A DNA stretch of 64,000 nt from assembly GCA_002901265.1 (NCBI GenBank), contig PPHI01000006.1, forward strand, positions 145,453-209,452. The letters are read 5' to 3'. The notes under the pieces were generated by a model. The model was not told the origin of the DNA, did not search any database, and worked only from the letters and a program-made list of their open reading frames with translations. The position numbers and the translations under genes were made by a program. Every line of letters begins with the position of its first letter. Position 1 is the first letter of the stretch. Positions 45,501 to 54,159 of this stretch are shown piece after piece. This stretch comes from Rhodopirellula baltica. GTDB lineage: Bacteria; Planctomycetota; Planctomycetia; Pirellulales; Pirellulaceae.

Positions 45501-46210
45501 TTCGATTGTTCCGATCGGAGCCCAGCCAATCTCTGGGCATCTGGTTCGCGATTGTTGTGGACTTCTTCGGGAGTCAACGCCGGTGCGTGGAACGAACCCA
45601 CGACGGCCACACTGTGATCGGGTGCTTCACGGATCGCTTGACGCATCACCGATTCACGCAGGACATCGTATGACGAAACGTTCGGCGTGCTTTGACGCAC
45701 CAGCCAGCCAAACGTCAACGCCGCCGCACGCAAGTTTTCCGCCGCCGCATCACAACCGGGACTTTCGACCAACCGTTGCCAAAGCTCACCGGTGTCCGCG
45801 TCGCCGGTTTGCTGAAGCAGCCGATCCAGGGCGGTCGGTACCGCGTTCTCAGCTGCATTGGATTCAACAGCTTGGCCTTTGCTCGCAATCGACAAGTCAC
45901 ATGCTTTGACGGGAACACCGTTTTCAAACGCCCAACGGATCGCGACCCACTCGGGCGAAAAGTCGGCGAGTGGGTAAAGAAACAAACCACCTTGCGGATC
46001 CACGGCCGAGATCGCGACAGGGGCACGCGTATCGGGGTGCGCGAGATACGGCACCCAATCTTGCAGGTCCTCGGGCAGCTCAACCAACAGACACTCGGGC
46101 CGGAAGTCTTGCAAAATTTGCGGCATCGCCCGCGCGAGCATCGCCGAATGATGTCGCACGCCAATTAGCAGTGGCGAGCGAGATTGAATGATCGGCTCGA
46201 GAGCTTTCAT
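42506..46210 (-). CDS. Fused DUF5682 - VWA (CoxE-like) protein (YehM-YehP fusion)
   Basis: 1234 residues from ATG 46210 (GTG just before is possible). N-terminal DUF5682 domain: PLLIGVRHHSAMLARAMPQ, ECLLVELPEDLQDWVPYL, LADFSPEWVAIRWAFENG, and AVVGSFHAPAL. A long middle part (about 400-900) is mostly helical; a Gly-rich linker (GRGRGEGSRGGLGKRGAGGG type) lies near 890. The C-terminal VWA domain starts about 1055 with a complete MIDAS: D1063-x-S-G-S, T in GGGTD and D in LVSDFEEG. In E. coli and many bacteria the two parts are separate proteins. VWA proteins of this kind work with a MoxR ATPase, encoded just upstream with a 9-bp gap. Confidence 0.88.
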   Translation of the reverse strand: MKALEPIIQSRSPLLIGVRHHSAMLARAMPQILQDFRPECLLVELPEDLQDWVPYLAHPDTRAPVAISAVDPQGGLFLYPLADFSPEWVAIRWAFENGVPVKACDLSIASKGQAVESNAAENAVPTALDRLLQQTGDADTGELWQRLVESPGCDAAAENLRAAALTFGWLVRQSTPNVSSYDVLRESVMRQAIREAPDHSVAVVGSFHAPALTPEEVHNNREPDAQRLAGLRSEQSNSTTKSQTDREMGVSLIAYSFEQLDERSGYPAGIRDPVWHQRMVEAKDHDAMDAAALEFATSICRRLRQAGHVAGTPDATETIRMMRDLARMRNLASAGRGEFVEAIQSCLVQGDLMGRGRAVASAAADVLIGDCRGQVTSTAPRCGLAVHIDKLFKELNLPGPESLTTSKTAKDPKEIKLDVLRKPRDRARAVVLRRLCAASIPYATRVDTVETELRENLIERWQVQWQQGTAATIESQSRLGVTLPQVVESIVRLAGQSDGEASGDLPTTILRRLRIATQCGLVRLAGQSLAEIDGHFRSVASLSELVGAITIVARVAAGHFPGLPTRPEDTYPAVVAVFHPPHSLASVNELLCTCLDRLDGLEGSRDPSDVQAIVDLVDWFGSDLAVNLAEAEKTVEASGQPASDTSSLSVANQQARLVHWCRLTLERGSDRMRGAAAGVLCQLNAWPSSKFTSLTEGWLDAAVHRDGRTRLTAAISGATQVMLPLMQSDSVWLSGLGRGIAIRQDADFLKRLPSLRAAFHSFSPADRRRLLDCQLATITERGSQLNAVVDEDGEANADVITQLRQADLAGREAVLAVFPEITKSLKELHNAPSTNPASDKTASVKFESKGDLSLADRWRLVFGLPPDDPPPVYSGCASSLDQLYGRGRGEGSRGGLGKRGAGGGTGQPTPSTTEWAEDLEALFGSDVCEEVLGEAAASGNVAALTMLDPDTVTPSIDLLQQVLSLAGAMPESKTERLRRLAKRITDALAEELAVRLRPATNGLSTPRPTRRRSRRLNLPRTIRENLSNAYRMPDGRASIIAERLIFNAPARREMDWHLTFVVDVSGSMDASVVYSALVAAILDGLPALSVRFLAFSTEVIDFSDEVADPLSLLLEVQVGGGTDIGLGLRAARAGITVPSRSLVVLVSDFEEGVSVGGMLSEVRALVDAGVKCVGLAALDDSGTARYHQGYAQMVAAAGMPVAAVSPERLARWVGDQVKQSGGAGAHATLSGASR

Positions 46211-46219
46211 CACCTTCGA

Positions 46220-47413
46220 TCAAGCCCCCGGCTCTTCGCCTTCCAGTACGACACGCAATTCCAACAATCGTTTCCAGAGCGGACTGCCATCTTCGGCGCG
46301 TCGCCGCACCGGGCCGTCCCAATACCCCAGCAAACGTTCGCGGTCTTTCGCTTCGTCTTTCATCACCACGCCCAACAAGTGGCCGGGCAGTCGCGAAATC
46401 GGATCGAATCCCGACGGAAAGAAAACGGCTTCACGTGTGATCGCCGTTGCCACTGCGACCGCTTCGGCGGTACTCATCACGGTGCTGGGGCGATTGACTT
46501 GCCATCCTTCGTTACTGCGGCCACTGCGTAGGTCACGGAAAATCGTGACCAGCAGTTTCACCAGTGCTTCGTCGATCTCGACGCGGTCGCCAGACGGATT
46601 GCCAGTTTGCAGCATCGCGGTGGCTCGGCTGTTGACCAATTCACGTTCGCGGGCTTCATCGGCGATCGGTGCGATGGTTTCAAAATTGAAACGACGCTTC
46701 AGTGCCGCCGACATCTCCGAAACGCCACGGTCACGAAGGTTCGCGGTTGCGATCACCGAAAAGCCCGGTGTCGCAAACACACTGGCATCTTCATCACCCA
46801 GTTCGGGGATCATCATCCGTCGTTCGCTCAAGATCGAAATCAACGCGTCTTGCACCTCTGGCAAACAACGTGTGATCTCTTCGAAACGCACGACCTTGCC
46901 GGTTTGCATCGCCTGCATCACCGGCGACGGAACGAGTGCTTCCGGCGACGGTCCACGATCCAACAGCATCGCATAGTTCCAACCGTAACGGATCTGGTCT
47001 TCGGTGGTCCCTGCCGTCCCTTGCACGGCGAACGCCCCGGTGCCACTGATCCCAACGGCCAACAATTCACCCAGCATCGATTTCGCGGTTCCCGGTTCAC
47101 CAACCAGCATCAAGCCTCGTTCGCCAGCAAGCGTGACGACGCAGCGCTGGATCAGATTGCGAGACCCGACGAACTTTTCGGTGATGACACGTGAGGACGC
47201 TTTCGTTTTGCCGACCTTGACGCCGTCGGTCCCACAAATGAAATCGACCACCGCCCCGGGCGACAAGGACCAGTTCTCCGGCCGTGGCGCAGTGTCGGAT
47301 TCGGCGAGTGCACGCAGCTCTTCGGCATAACGCATCTCGGCGGGTTGCAACTGCATCCGCGGGGCGGGCTTGATGGAATGATCCGTTTTGGCTGATGTCT
47401 TTTTCTTTGCCAT
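46220..47413 (-). CDS. MoxR-type AAA+ ATPase (YehL-like)
   Basis: 397 residues from ATG 47413, two bases after the stop of the upstream gene. Walker A GEPGTAKS (105-112), Walker B VVRFEEI (174-180), sensor 1 VIATANLRDRG, arginine-rich ALKRRFNFE. The N-terminal 80 residues are outside the AAA core (basic KKKTSAKTD start, then helical). MoxR ATPases remodel or activate partner proteins together with VWA proteins. Here the partner is the DUF5682-VWA fusion encoded next. Closest in context to E. coli YehL. Confidence 0.9.
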   Translation of the reverse strand: MAKKKTSAKTDHSIKPAPRMQLQPAEMRYAEELRALAESDTAPRPENWSLSPGAVVDFICGTDGVKVGKTKASSRVITEKFVGSRNLIQRCVVTLAGERGLMLVGEPGTAKSMLGELLAVGISGTGAFAVQGTAGTTEDQIRYGWNYAMLLDRGPSPEALVPSPVMQAMQTGKVVRFEEITRCLPEVQDALISILSERRMMIPELGDEDASVFATPGFSVIATANLRDRGVSEMSAALKRRFNFETIAPIADEARERELVNSRATAMLQTGNPSGDRVEIDEALVKLLVTIFRDLRSGRSNEGWQVNRPSTVMSTAEAVAVATAITREAVFFPSGFDPISRLPGHLLGVVMKDEAKDRERLLGYWDGPVRRRAEDGSPLWKRLLELRVVLEGEEPGA

Positions 47414-47415
47414 CG

Positions 47416-50400
47416 TCAAACCTTCGCTTCTTCGTAACTGGGAACGTCGCCGGAACAAACCCGTTCCCAAGCCACTTCGAATTGACGATGGACCGCGCGC
47501 GGGCAAACGATCACGTCGCCGTAACTGCCGCGTAAGGCGTCAGTGTTTTCGTAACCAAACAGCGGCAATTTCCACGTTTCGATCGGAGGGTTAGGCGCTT
47601 TCAACGCTTCCCAACCGCCAGGCAAGAAAAACTCGCGACCGGCACGACTTCGTTTAGCCGTGACCAGCAATTCCGCCGTCACCAGCTCAGCCGCTGCCGC
47701 TTTGATCTGTTTCGTCGTCCAGCCGTTCCATTTCTTGAGGTTGTTGTTATTGGGGTCATGCAATGCCAACACTTGCAAGTACAACACCGCGGCATCTTCG
47801 CTGACCTTGCGTTTCTTGCTGACTTCTTTGACCAATTTGGGGACGGAGTTTCGCGGATCTTGGTCCCACTGTCCAGCTTCGACAGAGCTATCGCGGTTGT
47901 TCGCGATGATGGCATCCATTTCACCACTCAGAATGCTGGCGACAAAGCGAGCCTGATTGATGGAATCGGATCCGTCGGATTCATAGCCAAACGTTTGACC
48001 AGCCGCCGCGATCAACGCATCGTAGTCGGCATCCGTTTTCAGTTTGGCAGTACGGAATCGCAGTTCGACTGCTGGGGGAAGCATCGCACCAAAGATCAAT
48101 CCGTTGTCGAACCGATAGAGATTGTCTTTGCCAAGCTTGCATTTACCGACCACCGCAGTGAACCGCTCCACCGTTCCCTCGATATCAACCTCCTCATCGG
48201 GATACCCCATGACGGTACGAGATTCTCCGAACGGCAGCGAAGTGCCTTTGCGGGCGACGTAATCTCGCAAGCACTCAATCGCTCTGGGAAGCAACTGGCG
48301 CAGTTCGCTTGCGGCCGGGCATTCGTAGTTCAACACCCAGATGACTCTGCACAACACCGGGTAGGTGGCGTCTTCGTCAAGCTTGCTAGGCGGGTCTAAC
48401 GTTTCGGCAATCGCTTTTGAATAGCGAGCTTGCTTTTTTAATTCGAACGTGACGGTTCGATCTGCCAAAAGCCAGAAATTCTCCGGTTCGCCAAGGAAAT
48501 CGGCGAGATGCTTTTGGTTCAGACTTCGATAGCTCGGAAGCACTTTTTGCAGCACTGTCGCGACGTCACTGGGAATCGTGACGGACTGTTTCGAGGACTC
48601 CGCCCAAGCGTTGACCATCGCCCGAAAGTTGCGGGCGACCTTGGTGGTCATCGCCCCCGTCGCATCAAAACGGGCGGCTTCGGATAGAACCGATGCGGCA
48701 GGCGGATCGGCATCCAATGCCGTGACCGCGGTCTTGATGTCTGCCACCTTCCATCCATAGTGCGAGCGAAGTTCCTTGGTCAGTTTTTCTTGTCCGTAAC
48801 GGACACTGCGGTAATTACCCATCCACGCCAAGGCGACTTCGATGGTTGACCGGCCTAGCTTTTCGGCAGCCGCGTCGAGGTCGTCTTGTTCGACCAGCGG
48901 AAGCATTTCAACCTTCGGCACCGTTTCCGCAAATGTCTTGAGCGATGTTGCCATCCACCGTTTTCGAATCGGTATCGTCGTCGCGAAGTTAAAACCGGAC
49001 GGCGGTTTCAATGTGCCGGACGACGCATAGCCCAGGATAACGAAGTAACTGTCGAGGTAGCTGCTGATCGAATAGACGACATAGCACTGTTTGCCAACAA
49101 CCCAGGCAACGGGCGCATCGTTTTCAGGAAGACCATGCTTCTTTTTCAGCTCGTTGTACGTGTCGCGGTTCAAATCTTCCGTTAGGTAAAGCGCCATCGT
49201 CCCTTGCAGCTGTAACAGGCCGCTGTCGGCGAAGAATTCAAACGCTTTCAACCAATTGCCAGCCAAACGTTTCGGAACGGCAACCCCATCGTCCGCACCG
49301 GTATGAATCCTCTTCCAAAATGCTTGCCATGCAGCCGACGGCGGGTCATCGAGCATCCCGACGTAGTTCACGCTGCTTTTCGTCAACTGAACTCCTTTGC
49401 CCTGTTTGGATTCAGCCGGCGAATGTTCAAGGTACGTTTTTCCTTGTTTAAAGAATGCGGCGACTTCCAGCAGGTGCTTTGCCGAGATTGATCTTTGTCC
49501 GTAGTGACCATCGAGGTTTCGCTCGAGGCCTTCCAGCGGAATCGCAAGACTTGTCAATTCGGTTCCAAGGTCATCCCATTGTTCATCGGTGAAGGCAGAC
49601 GTGTCGACGCGTCCCTTTGCCTTGGTGGTCGCTTTGGCAGCTTCGCCGCTGACCACAGAGATCAACTTGTCCAAGCTGATTTGCTCGGTGCTGGCAAGCC
49701 TCGCGACACGGCTGATTCCTTTGACCAGTCGGTCCGGTGCTTTGCCAAGTACCTTTCGCACTGCCGTTGATGCGGCTTCGCGATTGGGATCGGGCTTTTT
49801 CGGGTCCTCTTTGACCTTCAATGCCTCGTGTTCGATTTTTCCGGCGTCAAAGAACGCTTTGGCGTCGGCCAGTTTCAACTTACGCAGTTGCTTTGACGAT
49901 TCCACACAGCGTATGCGGAAGTAATTCCAAAATTGAATCGGCAGTGTGATCGGCTGGCCGAAATGGTACCGGTCTTTCGGTCCCGCGAATCCGATTCCGG
50001 TTTCGGAATCGACGACCGAGTTGTTCTGTAAAACCAACCAATGTCCTTTGCCAGCCGGCTTGTCGACCATCGCAAGGCAGGGCATTCCATAGTGCAAATC
50101 GCCGATGTCCGTGGGGCTCGTGTATGTTCGACCGTCAATGCCTTGGCTCTTGAACGTTCCATCGCGTTGACGTGTGATGCACCATCCGATCAAGCCGTCT
50201 TTCACTCCAAGCGGCGAGGATTCGCAACCTGCCGGTACCGGCATCAGCGAGCTGGTCGCCCAAGCGATCCGTGACCCCGCAGTAGCGAATTGCTCGAACC
50301 AAGCCGGCACACTGGCTCGTCCTTTTTGTCCATTCGCAGGATCAATTTCGATCAACGATTTTTGAACCGGTTGCGAATCATCTTGATTCGCAAGCGTGTC

Positions 50401-52578
50401 AAATTCATTCCAGTGCGAATAGGTTTCGCTCAGTGCCCAGTACCGCTGACCATCGCTGTACCAATGCCGCGATGCCGGGATCGATTGGTCGCCGGATTGA
50501 AGGATACGCGAGCCATAGAACACGCCGCTATCAACCTCCATCAATCCGTTCGCGTCCAGCTGATAGTAGGAAATGCTTGGCTCAAAGGATTCGTTTGGAT
50601 CACTCAACCATACGGCAGAATCCCTGTAGTGGTCATCGCGATACAGCAAGACGGCATCGTCTCGAACAGGAATGATGGCGACCGGCGATTCGTTTTTGCC
50701 GAGTTTGAATTCCCCCAAGACACGACTTTCCTTGCCGACACAGTTCGCTTTGCCTTCGCGAAGAACGGTTACGTAAGGGAACATCAACAACGTTTGTGAT
50801 TGTGAACGGTTCGCAAATCGTGGTAGCCGTTCTTCGTCGTCAACCGCATCCAGAGCATCCCAGCCGTACTCGTCGATGACGCCTGCTTGCAGAGTCCGCT
50901 GCAGCGTTTTGATGAGGTCTACCTTACGCAGACGTTTGACGAACTCCGGAAACTGCTTCCCGGTCGTCTCGCGGGCGCAATCGACAAGCAAATTGAGCGA
51001 GTTCTCTGCATCTGGAAGCCCACCGCATTCGAGCGCTTGCAGATTCTTGTCCAGGAAATTCCACCAGACGTCATGAATTGCTGGCTTGTCAGCCGCCGCC
51101 GCTTCGAACGACCGCGTCGGTGGCAGTTTGCGCCCATAAGCGGGGGACTTGGAGTTGCCACGATGCTTGACGAGGTCAGCGATTTGGTCCAGCAGTTTGC
51201 GATAAAACCGATCATCGGCGGCAAGGTTTTTCAGCGAGCTATTGCGTCGTATGTGATCGACGGTTTCCAACAGCCAACCGGAAAAATCGAGTGATCGCCG
51301 GTCCGGGGGATCCGCAATTTCAAGCCCCAAATCCAGCAGGTGCTCAATCACATCGACATCCAGATTGCTGCGGTAGTAGCTGCCTTCGCCCAACCGCAAC
51401 GGTTCGCCTTCTTCACGAATCGCGTCTGCTGCCAAGTCAATCAAGTCGAACAGCCGTGGTTTGGGACACGACTCCACCGCGATCAAGCGACTGATCCAGC
51501 CGGCCCGCCCGCCGGGAATCATCACGTCCTTGGGAAGCTCTTCGGCCGGTTTTCCCAGCAGCGGCAGGACATTCCACTCGTCAAGTAAATCCAACCAATC
51601 CCAAACGGCACTGTCCTTGTAATAGGATGGTTCGCAATTGGTGTGCACCAGCAACCACATTGCGAATGATTCGTCCGACGCTGCCAACCGGGCCACGTTC
51701 TTTGTCACCGACTTCCAAAACTGTTTCGGTGCGCGAGCCATCGACGGCGATGCGATGATGTGTTGAAGCACCGCATCGACTTCGGCATCGGGATCTCGCC
51801 CCGCTGCCTTCGCGAACCTCGCCAAGTCTTTGCCGGCAGTCGCCAACGGCGGCATGCCGCCCATCGTTCGCCGCACCAGCAAATCACGAAGCGTCTCGAA
51901 CGCTTCCTCCGGTTCGAACTGACGTTCGAGGTCTTTGGTGTATTCGGTGAGCGCTTTGCCGGACAAACATCCGCTGAGTGTGAACTCCAGCACCGCGTCG
52001 CGACGACGTTCTTTGTCGACGTCCAGCGAGTGAACGCGTTCGGCTTCCAATGCTTTGCCGATCGCACGGCCGGCATAACTCGTGTTGCCGTATTCCTTGT
52101 ACGTTCGCCCGGTCTCCTCCCAAAACGGTGGCAAGAACTCCTTGACCGAACGATTCAATTCGTCCGCCATTTCGGCGTATTGGTCCCAGGCATGCCCCGG
52201 TTTGGACTTCGCTTTGCGCCCCGCCGCTTTCATCCGTTTGACCAAGCTCAGTGCGTACTTGGCATTCTCGGGATGCGTGATCAATGCCCAACTGGCAAAC
52301 CCGAGTGCCCGCCGACTTTGTTTGGCCAGCGGTTTGCTTTCGCCGGCTGAAGCAAGCCCCAGAAATTCCATGGCCAAGTCTTCGGCCGGGCCAAGTCGGT
52401 CGGCACCCAGTCGCACCACGACGCGATCACCAATCGCCGGGCCGACGTATTTCCGTGCGACAACGTGCTCGGTCGCAGCCTCGTCGACTTTGGCATCGAC
52501 ATGGACCATTCCACCCGCGATTAACTGGGCGTCCAACAGTTTCGTGCCTGTCGCCGTTTTCTTCTTTGTCTTGCTCAC
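47416..52578 (-). CDS. Giant 1720-residue protein of the DUF4132/MoxR/VWA operon, unknown function
   Basis: Start is GTG 52578, which overlaps the preceding stop as GTGA. The first 60 residues are beta-rich; from 90 to about 520 the protein is helical with repeat-like blocks (RRALGFASWALITHPENAKYALSLVKR, GRAIGKALEAERVH). Residues about 600-900 look like a beta-propeller or sandwich (AIIPVRDDAVLLYRDDHYR, YSDGQRYWALSETYSHW). The C-terminal third is again helical. No catalytic motif is obvious, and there is no membrane segment. From memory, similar very large proteins occur beside DUF4132, MoxR and VWA genes in actinobacteria. It may be the scaffold or substrate-binding part of the system; that is inference. 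Confidence 0.75.
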   Translation of the reverse strand: MSKTKKKTATGTKLLDAQLIAGGMVHVDAKVDEAATEHVVARKYVGPAIGDRVVVRLGADRLGPAEDLAMEFLGLASAGESKPLAKQSRRALGFASWALITHPENAKYALSLVKRMKAAGRKAKSKPGHAWDQYAEMADELNRSVKEFLPPFWEETGRTYKEYGNTSYAGRAIGKALEAERVHSLDVDKERRRDAVLEFTLSGCLSGKALTEYTKDLERQFEPEEAFETLRDLLVRRTMGGMPPLATAGKDLARFAKAAGRDPDAEVDAVLQHIIASPSMARAPKQFWKSVTKNVARLAASDESFAMWLLVHTNCEPSYYKDSAVWDWLDLLDEWNVLPLLGKPAEELPKDVMIPGGRAGWISRLIAVESCPKPRLFDLIDLAADAIREEGEPLRLGEGSYYRSNLDVDVIEHLLDLGLEIADPPDRRSLDFSGWLLETVDHIRRNSSLKNLAADDRFYRKLLDQIADLVKHRGNSKSPAYGRKLPPTRSFEAAAADKPAIHDVWWNFLDKNLQALECGGLPDAENSLNLLVDCARETTGKQFPEFVKRLRKVDLIKTLQRTLQAGVIDEYGWDALDAVDDEERLPRFANRSQSQTLLMFPYVTVLREGKANCVGKESRVLGEFKLGKNESPVAIIPVRDDAVLLYRDDHYRDSAVWLSDPNESFEPSISYYQLDANGLMEVDSGVFYGSRILQSGDQSIPASRHWYSDGQRYWALSETYSHWNEFDTLANQDDSQPVQKSLIEIDPANGQKGRASVPAWFEQFATAGSRIAWATSSLMPVPAGCESSPLGVKDGLIGWCITRQRDGTFKSQGIDGRTYTSPTDIGDLHYGMPCLAMVDKPAGKGHWLVLQNNSVVDSETGIGFAGPKDRYHFGQPITLPIQFWNYFRIRCVESSKQLRKLKLADAKAFFDAGKIEHEALKVKEDPKKPDPNREAASTAVRKVLGKAPDRLVKGISRVARLASTEQISLDKLISVVSGEAAKATTKAKGRVDTSAFTDEQWDDLGTELTSLAIPLEGLERNLDGHYGQRSISAKHLLEVAAFFKQGKTYLEHSPAESKQGKGVQLTKSSVNYVGMLDDPPSAAWQAFWKRIHTGADDGVAVPKRLAGNWLKAFEFFADSGLLQLQGTMALYLTEDLNRDTYNELKKKHGLPENDAPVAWVVGKQCYVVYSISSYLDSYFVILGYASSGTLKPPSGFNFATTIPIRKRWMATSLKTFAETVPKVEMLPLVEQDDLDAAAEKLGRSTIEVALAWMGNYRSVRYGQEKLTKELRSHYGWKVADIKTAVTALDADPPAASVLSEAARFDATGAMTTKVARNFRAMVNAWAESSKQSVTIPSDVATVLQKVLPSYRSLNQKHLADFLGEPENFWLLADRTVTFELKKQARYSKAIAETLDPPSKLDEDATYPVLCRVIWVLNYECPAASELRQLLPRAIECLRDYVARKGTSLPFGESRTVMGYPDEEVDIEGTVERFTAVVGKCKLGKDNLYRFDNGLIFGAMLPPAVELRFRTAKLKTDADYDALIAAAGQTFGYESDGSDSINQARFVASILSGEMDAIIANNRDSSVEAGQWDQDPRNSVPKLVKEVSKKRKVSEDAAVLYLQVLALHDPNNNNLKKWNGWTTKQIKAAAAELVTAELLVTAKRSRAGREFFLPGGWEALKAPNPPIETWKLPLFGYENTDALRGSYGDVIVCPRAVHRQFEVAWERVCSGDVPSYEEAKV

Positions 52579-53471
52579 GATGCCGCCTCCGAATCGTCCT
52601 CAACCTTTCGTTTCGCATAGATCGCCGAAGCCATTCGAACGCCTTCGCTGAATGTCACCGCGCCGAGGTCGCCAATCGCGATGGCGTGTTCCGATTCGTC
52701 AACAAAGACAAGTGCGCCGGTCCAGGTTTCTGACTCGGGATATTCATCGCCCACGTAATAGCGTGCTTGGACCGATTGGCCATTTTCAAACACACGACAT
52801 GTCGCGTATCCACCACGCACGGGATAGCCCAGTCGCCGACAGACAGATAACGCGAAGTTCAACTGCTCGAACTTGCCACCCGCATAATCGTTGATTTGCT
52901 TGAGCACCTTTTGCTCGGCGGTTGGCTGTGCCACAGGGCGATACAGTTGGTCAACGACTTGTCGGATACTCAGGTCACCGGCGAGTTCACGCAGTTCGTC
53001 GAGGTCGGCGATCAAGATCGGGTGCGGCACGGTGAAACTGGCCGCACGATGCCACTGCGTTTCGCCATCAAGATCGATCACGCCCATGCCGCGTTTCGCG
53101 TCGACGTCTCGAAGCAGCCCCGTTTTTTCGTAGTCGACTTTTCCCGCGGCATTAGCAGGTGCGATCACCATGTCACGCAGTGCAAGTTGCCACGCGGGAT
53201 CCGGCCAGACTTCGCTTAACACATCACGCGGGATCACCAACGAACCGAGCATCCACCGTTCGACCGTGTGTTGGCACTCCAGCTCATGGTCGCTCAGCCA
53301 TTCGGCGAGTGCTTTTAGTGATTCGCCCGTTTCGCTTTCTTTCAGCCACTTTGGTACCGAAGCAAGCGTTTTACCTTTGGGGTTACGGCAAACCAGTTTT
53401 CCGTCTGCCAAACCGACCGCATAGTCTTTTTCCGCTTCCACCCAGGCAACGTCATCTTCCTTCACCGCCAT
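52575..53471 (-). CDS. DUF4132 domain protein (YehI/MolR-like C-terminal domain)
   Basis: 298 residues; AGGAG lies 6 nt before ATG 53471. The whole protein resembles the DUF4132 domain: GKLVCRNPKGKTLASVPKWLKE, WLSDHELECQHTVERWMLGSLVIP, EVWPDPAWQLALRDMVI, GVIDLDGETQWH, HPILIADLDELREL and a C-terminal GYATCRVFENG...GDLGAVTFSEGVRMASAIYA. In E. coli YehI (MolR) this domain follows a WGR region in one 1200-residue protein; here it stands alone and opens the operon. Function is not established. No membrane segment or signal. Confidence 0.82.
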   Translation of the reverse strand: MAVKEDDVAWVEAEKDYAVGLADGKLVCRNPKGKTLASVPKWLKESETGESLKALAEWLSDHELECQHTVERWMLGSLVIPRDVLSEVWPDPAWQLALRDMVIAPANAAGKVDYEKTGLLRDVDAKRGMGVIDLDGETQWHRAASFTVPHPILIADLDELRELAGDLSIRQVVDQLYRPVAQPTAEQKVLKQINDYAGGKFEQLNFALSVCRRLGYPVRGGYATCRVFENGQSVQARYYVGDEYPESETWTGALVFVDESEHAIAIGDLGAVTFSEGVRMASAIYAKRKVEDDSEAAS

Positions 53472-53512
53472 CGATTTCTCCTGAAATCCTGTTGAGACTG
53501 CAACTGCCGTTC

Positions 53513-53529
53513 AACGATTATTAACGATT
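53513..53529. promoter_or_regulatory. Direct repeat upstream of the DUF4132/MoxR/VWA operon
   Basis: AACGATT occurs at 53513-53519 and 53523-53529, a 10-bp step that would put both on the same face of the helix, 42-58 bp upstream of the operon start. This could be an activator or repressor site. No convincing -35/-10 pair is visible, so this is weak. Confidence 0.3.
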
Positions 53530-53571
53530 CAAAAGCACCCGGGGGCAAACCAAACAAGCCTCCATCCCAAA

Positions 53572-53718
53572 GTAGTGGATCTTGTCAAAGATCCCTCAGC
53601 GACAACGAGTAGTGGATCTTGTCAAAGATCCCTCGGCGACAACGAGTAGTGGAACTTGTCAAAGATCCTTCCGCAGGCAATCTCTTTCACAGCCAGGATT
53701 TTTAACAAAATCCACTAC
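53572..53718. repeat. REP cluster with three tandem copies and a T-type stem variant
   Basis: Plus copies 53572-53594, 53609-53631 and 53646-53668 are spaced exactly 37 bp apart with near-identical 14-bp spacers (CCTC-GCGACAACGA); the third has a T-to-A change in one arm. The minus copy 53696-53718 has arms GGATTTT / AAAATCC, a T:A version of the fifth stem pair. The rest of 53472-53826 has no gene. Confidence 0.9.
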
Positions 53719-53826
53719 GGAGTCATCTGCGATCGCGAGGTCGCCCACCGAGTCGCGTTCGCTTGCGTTGAATCGCGGCATGACGACAATGAAGCCTTCT
53801 TAAACCGATTAACGAACGGAGAAGTC

Positions 53827-54141
53827 GTGCAAGAGATAGATCAGAAAGCGGCGATCATGATCGTCATCGAACATTTCGGTGACATTAAGCCGGGAACAAA
53901 ATGCTCGGCCGTCTTCTTTGACGCCGAGCGAATTCGCCGCGAGCGTGAATTTCACGCCAAGCTTTACAGCGAAAACGGCGTGTACGATCCAGCGATCCGT
54001 CGTGACATGGTCGCCGCGAACGTTCCCGACGAGCCCTACTGGTTGGTCTCGCTAAAAACCGGCAACAGCGAAACCGGCGAGCGCACCAGACTCCACCGCG
54101 TCGACGCCCGCACCGGCAAAGTCCTCCCCGAGCATTTCTAA
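53827..54141 (+). CDS. Small hypothetical protein
   Basis: 104 residues from GTG 53827, preceded by CGGAGAAGTC; ATG 53857 would shorten it by 10 residues. It reads MQEIDQKAAIMIVIEHFGDI, then FFDAERIRREREFHAKLYSENGVYDP and EPYWLVSLKTGN...RTRLHRVDARTGKVLP, suggesting a small alpha-beta fold with a C-terminal PepSY- or DUF-like strand pair (VDARTGKV). I do not recognise a family. A REP starts 18 bp after the stop. Confidence 0.5.
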   Translation: MQEIDQKAAIMIVIEHFGDIKPGTKCSAVFFDAERIRREREFHAKLYSENGVYDPAIRRDMVAANVPDEPYWLVSLKTGNSETGERTRLHRVDARTGKVLPEHF

Positions 54142-54159
54142 CCGTAAAAACCTCAAAAC

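Noticed and set aside
53572..53668. Three direct repeats at exact 37-bp spacing, like a short CRISPR
   Set aside because: The repeat is the REP hairpin, the spacers are almost identical to each other, and no cas gene is near.
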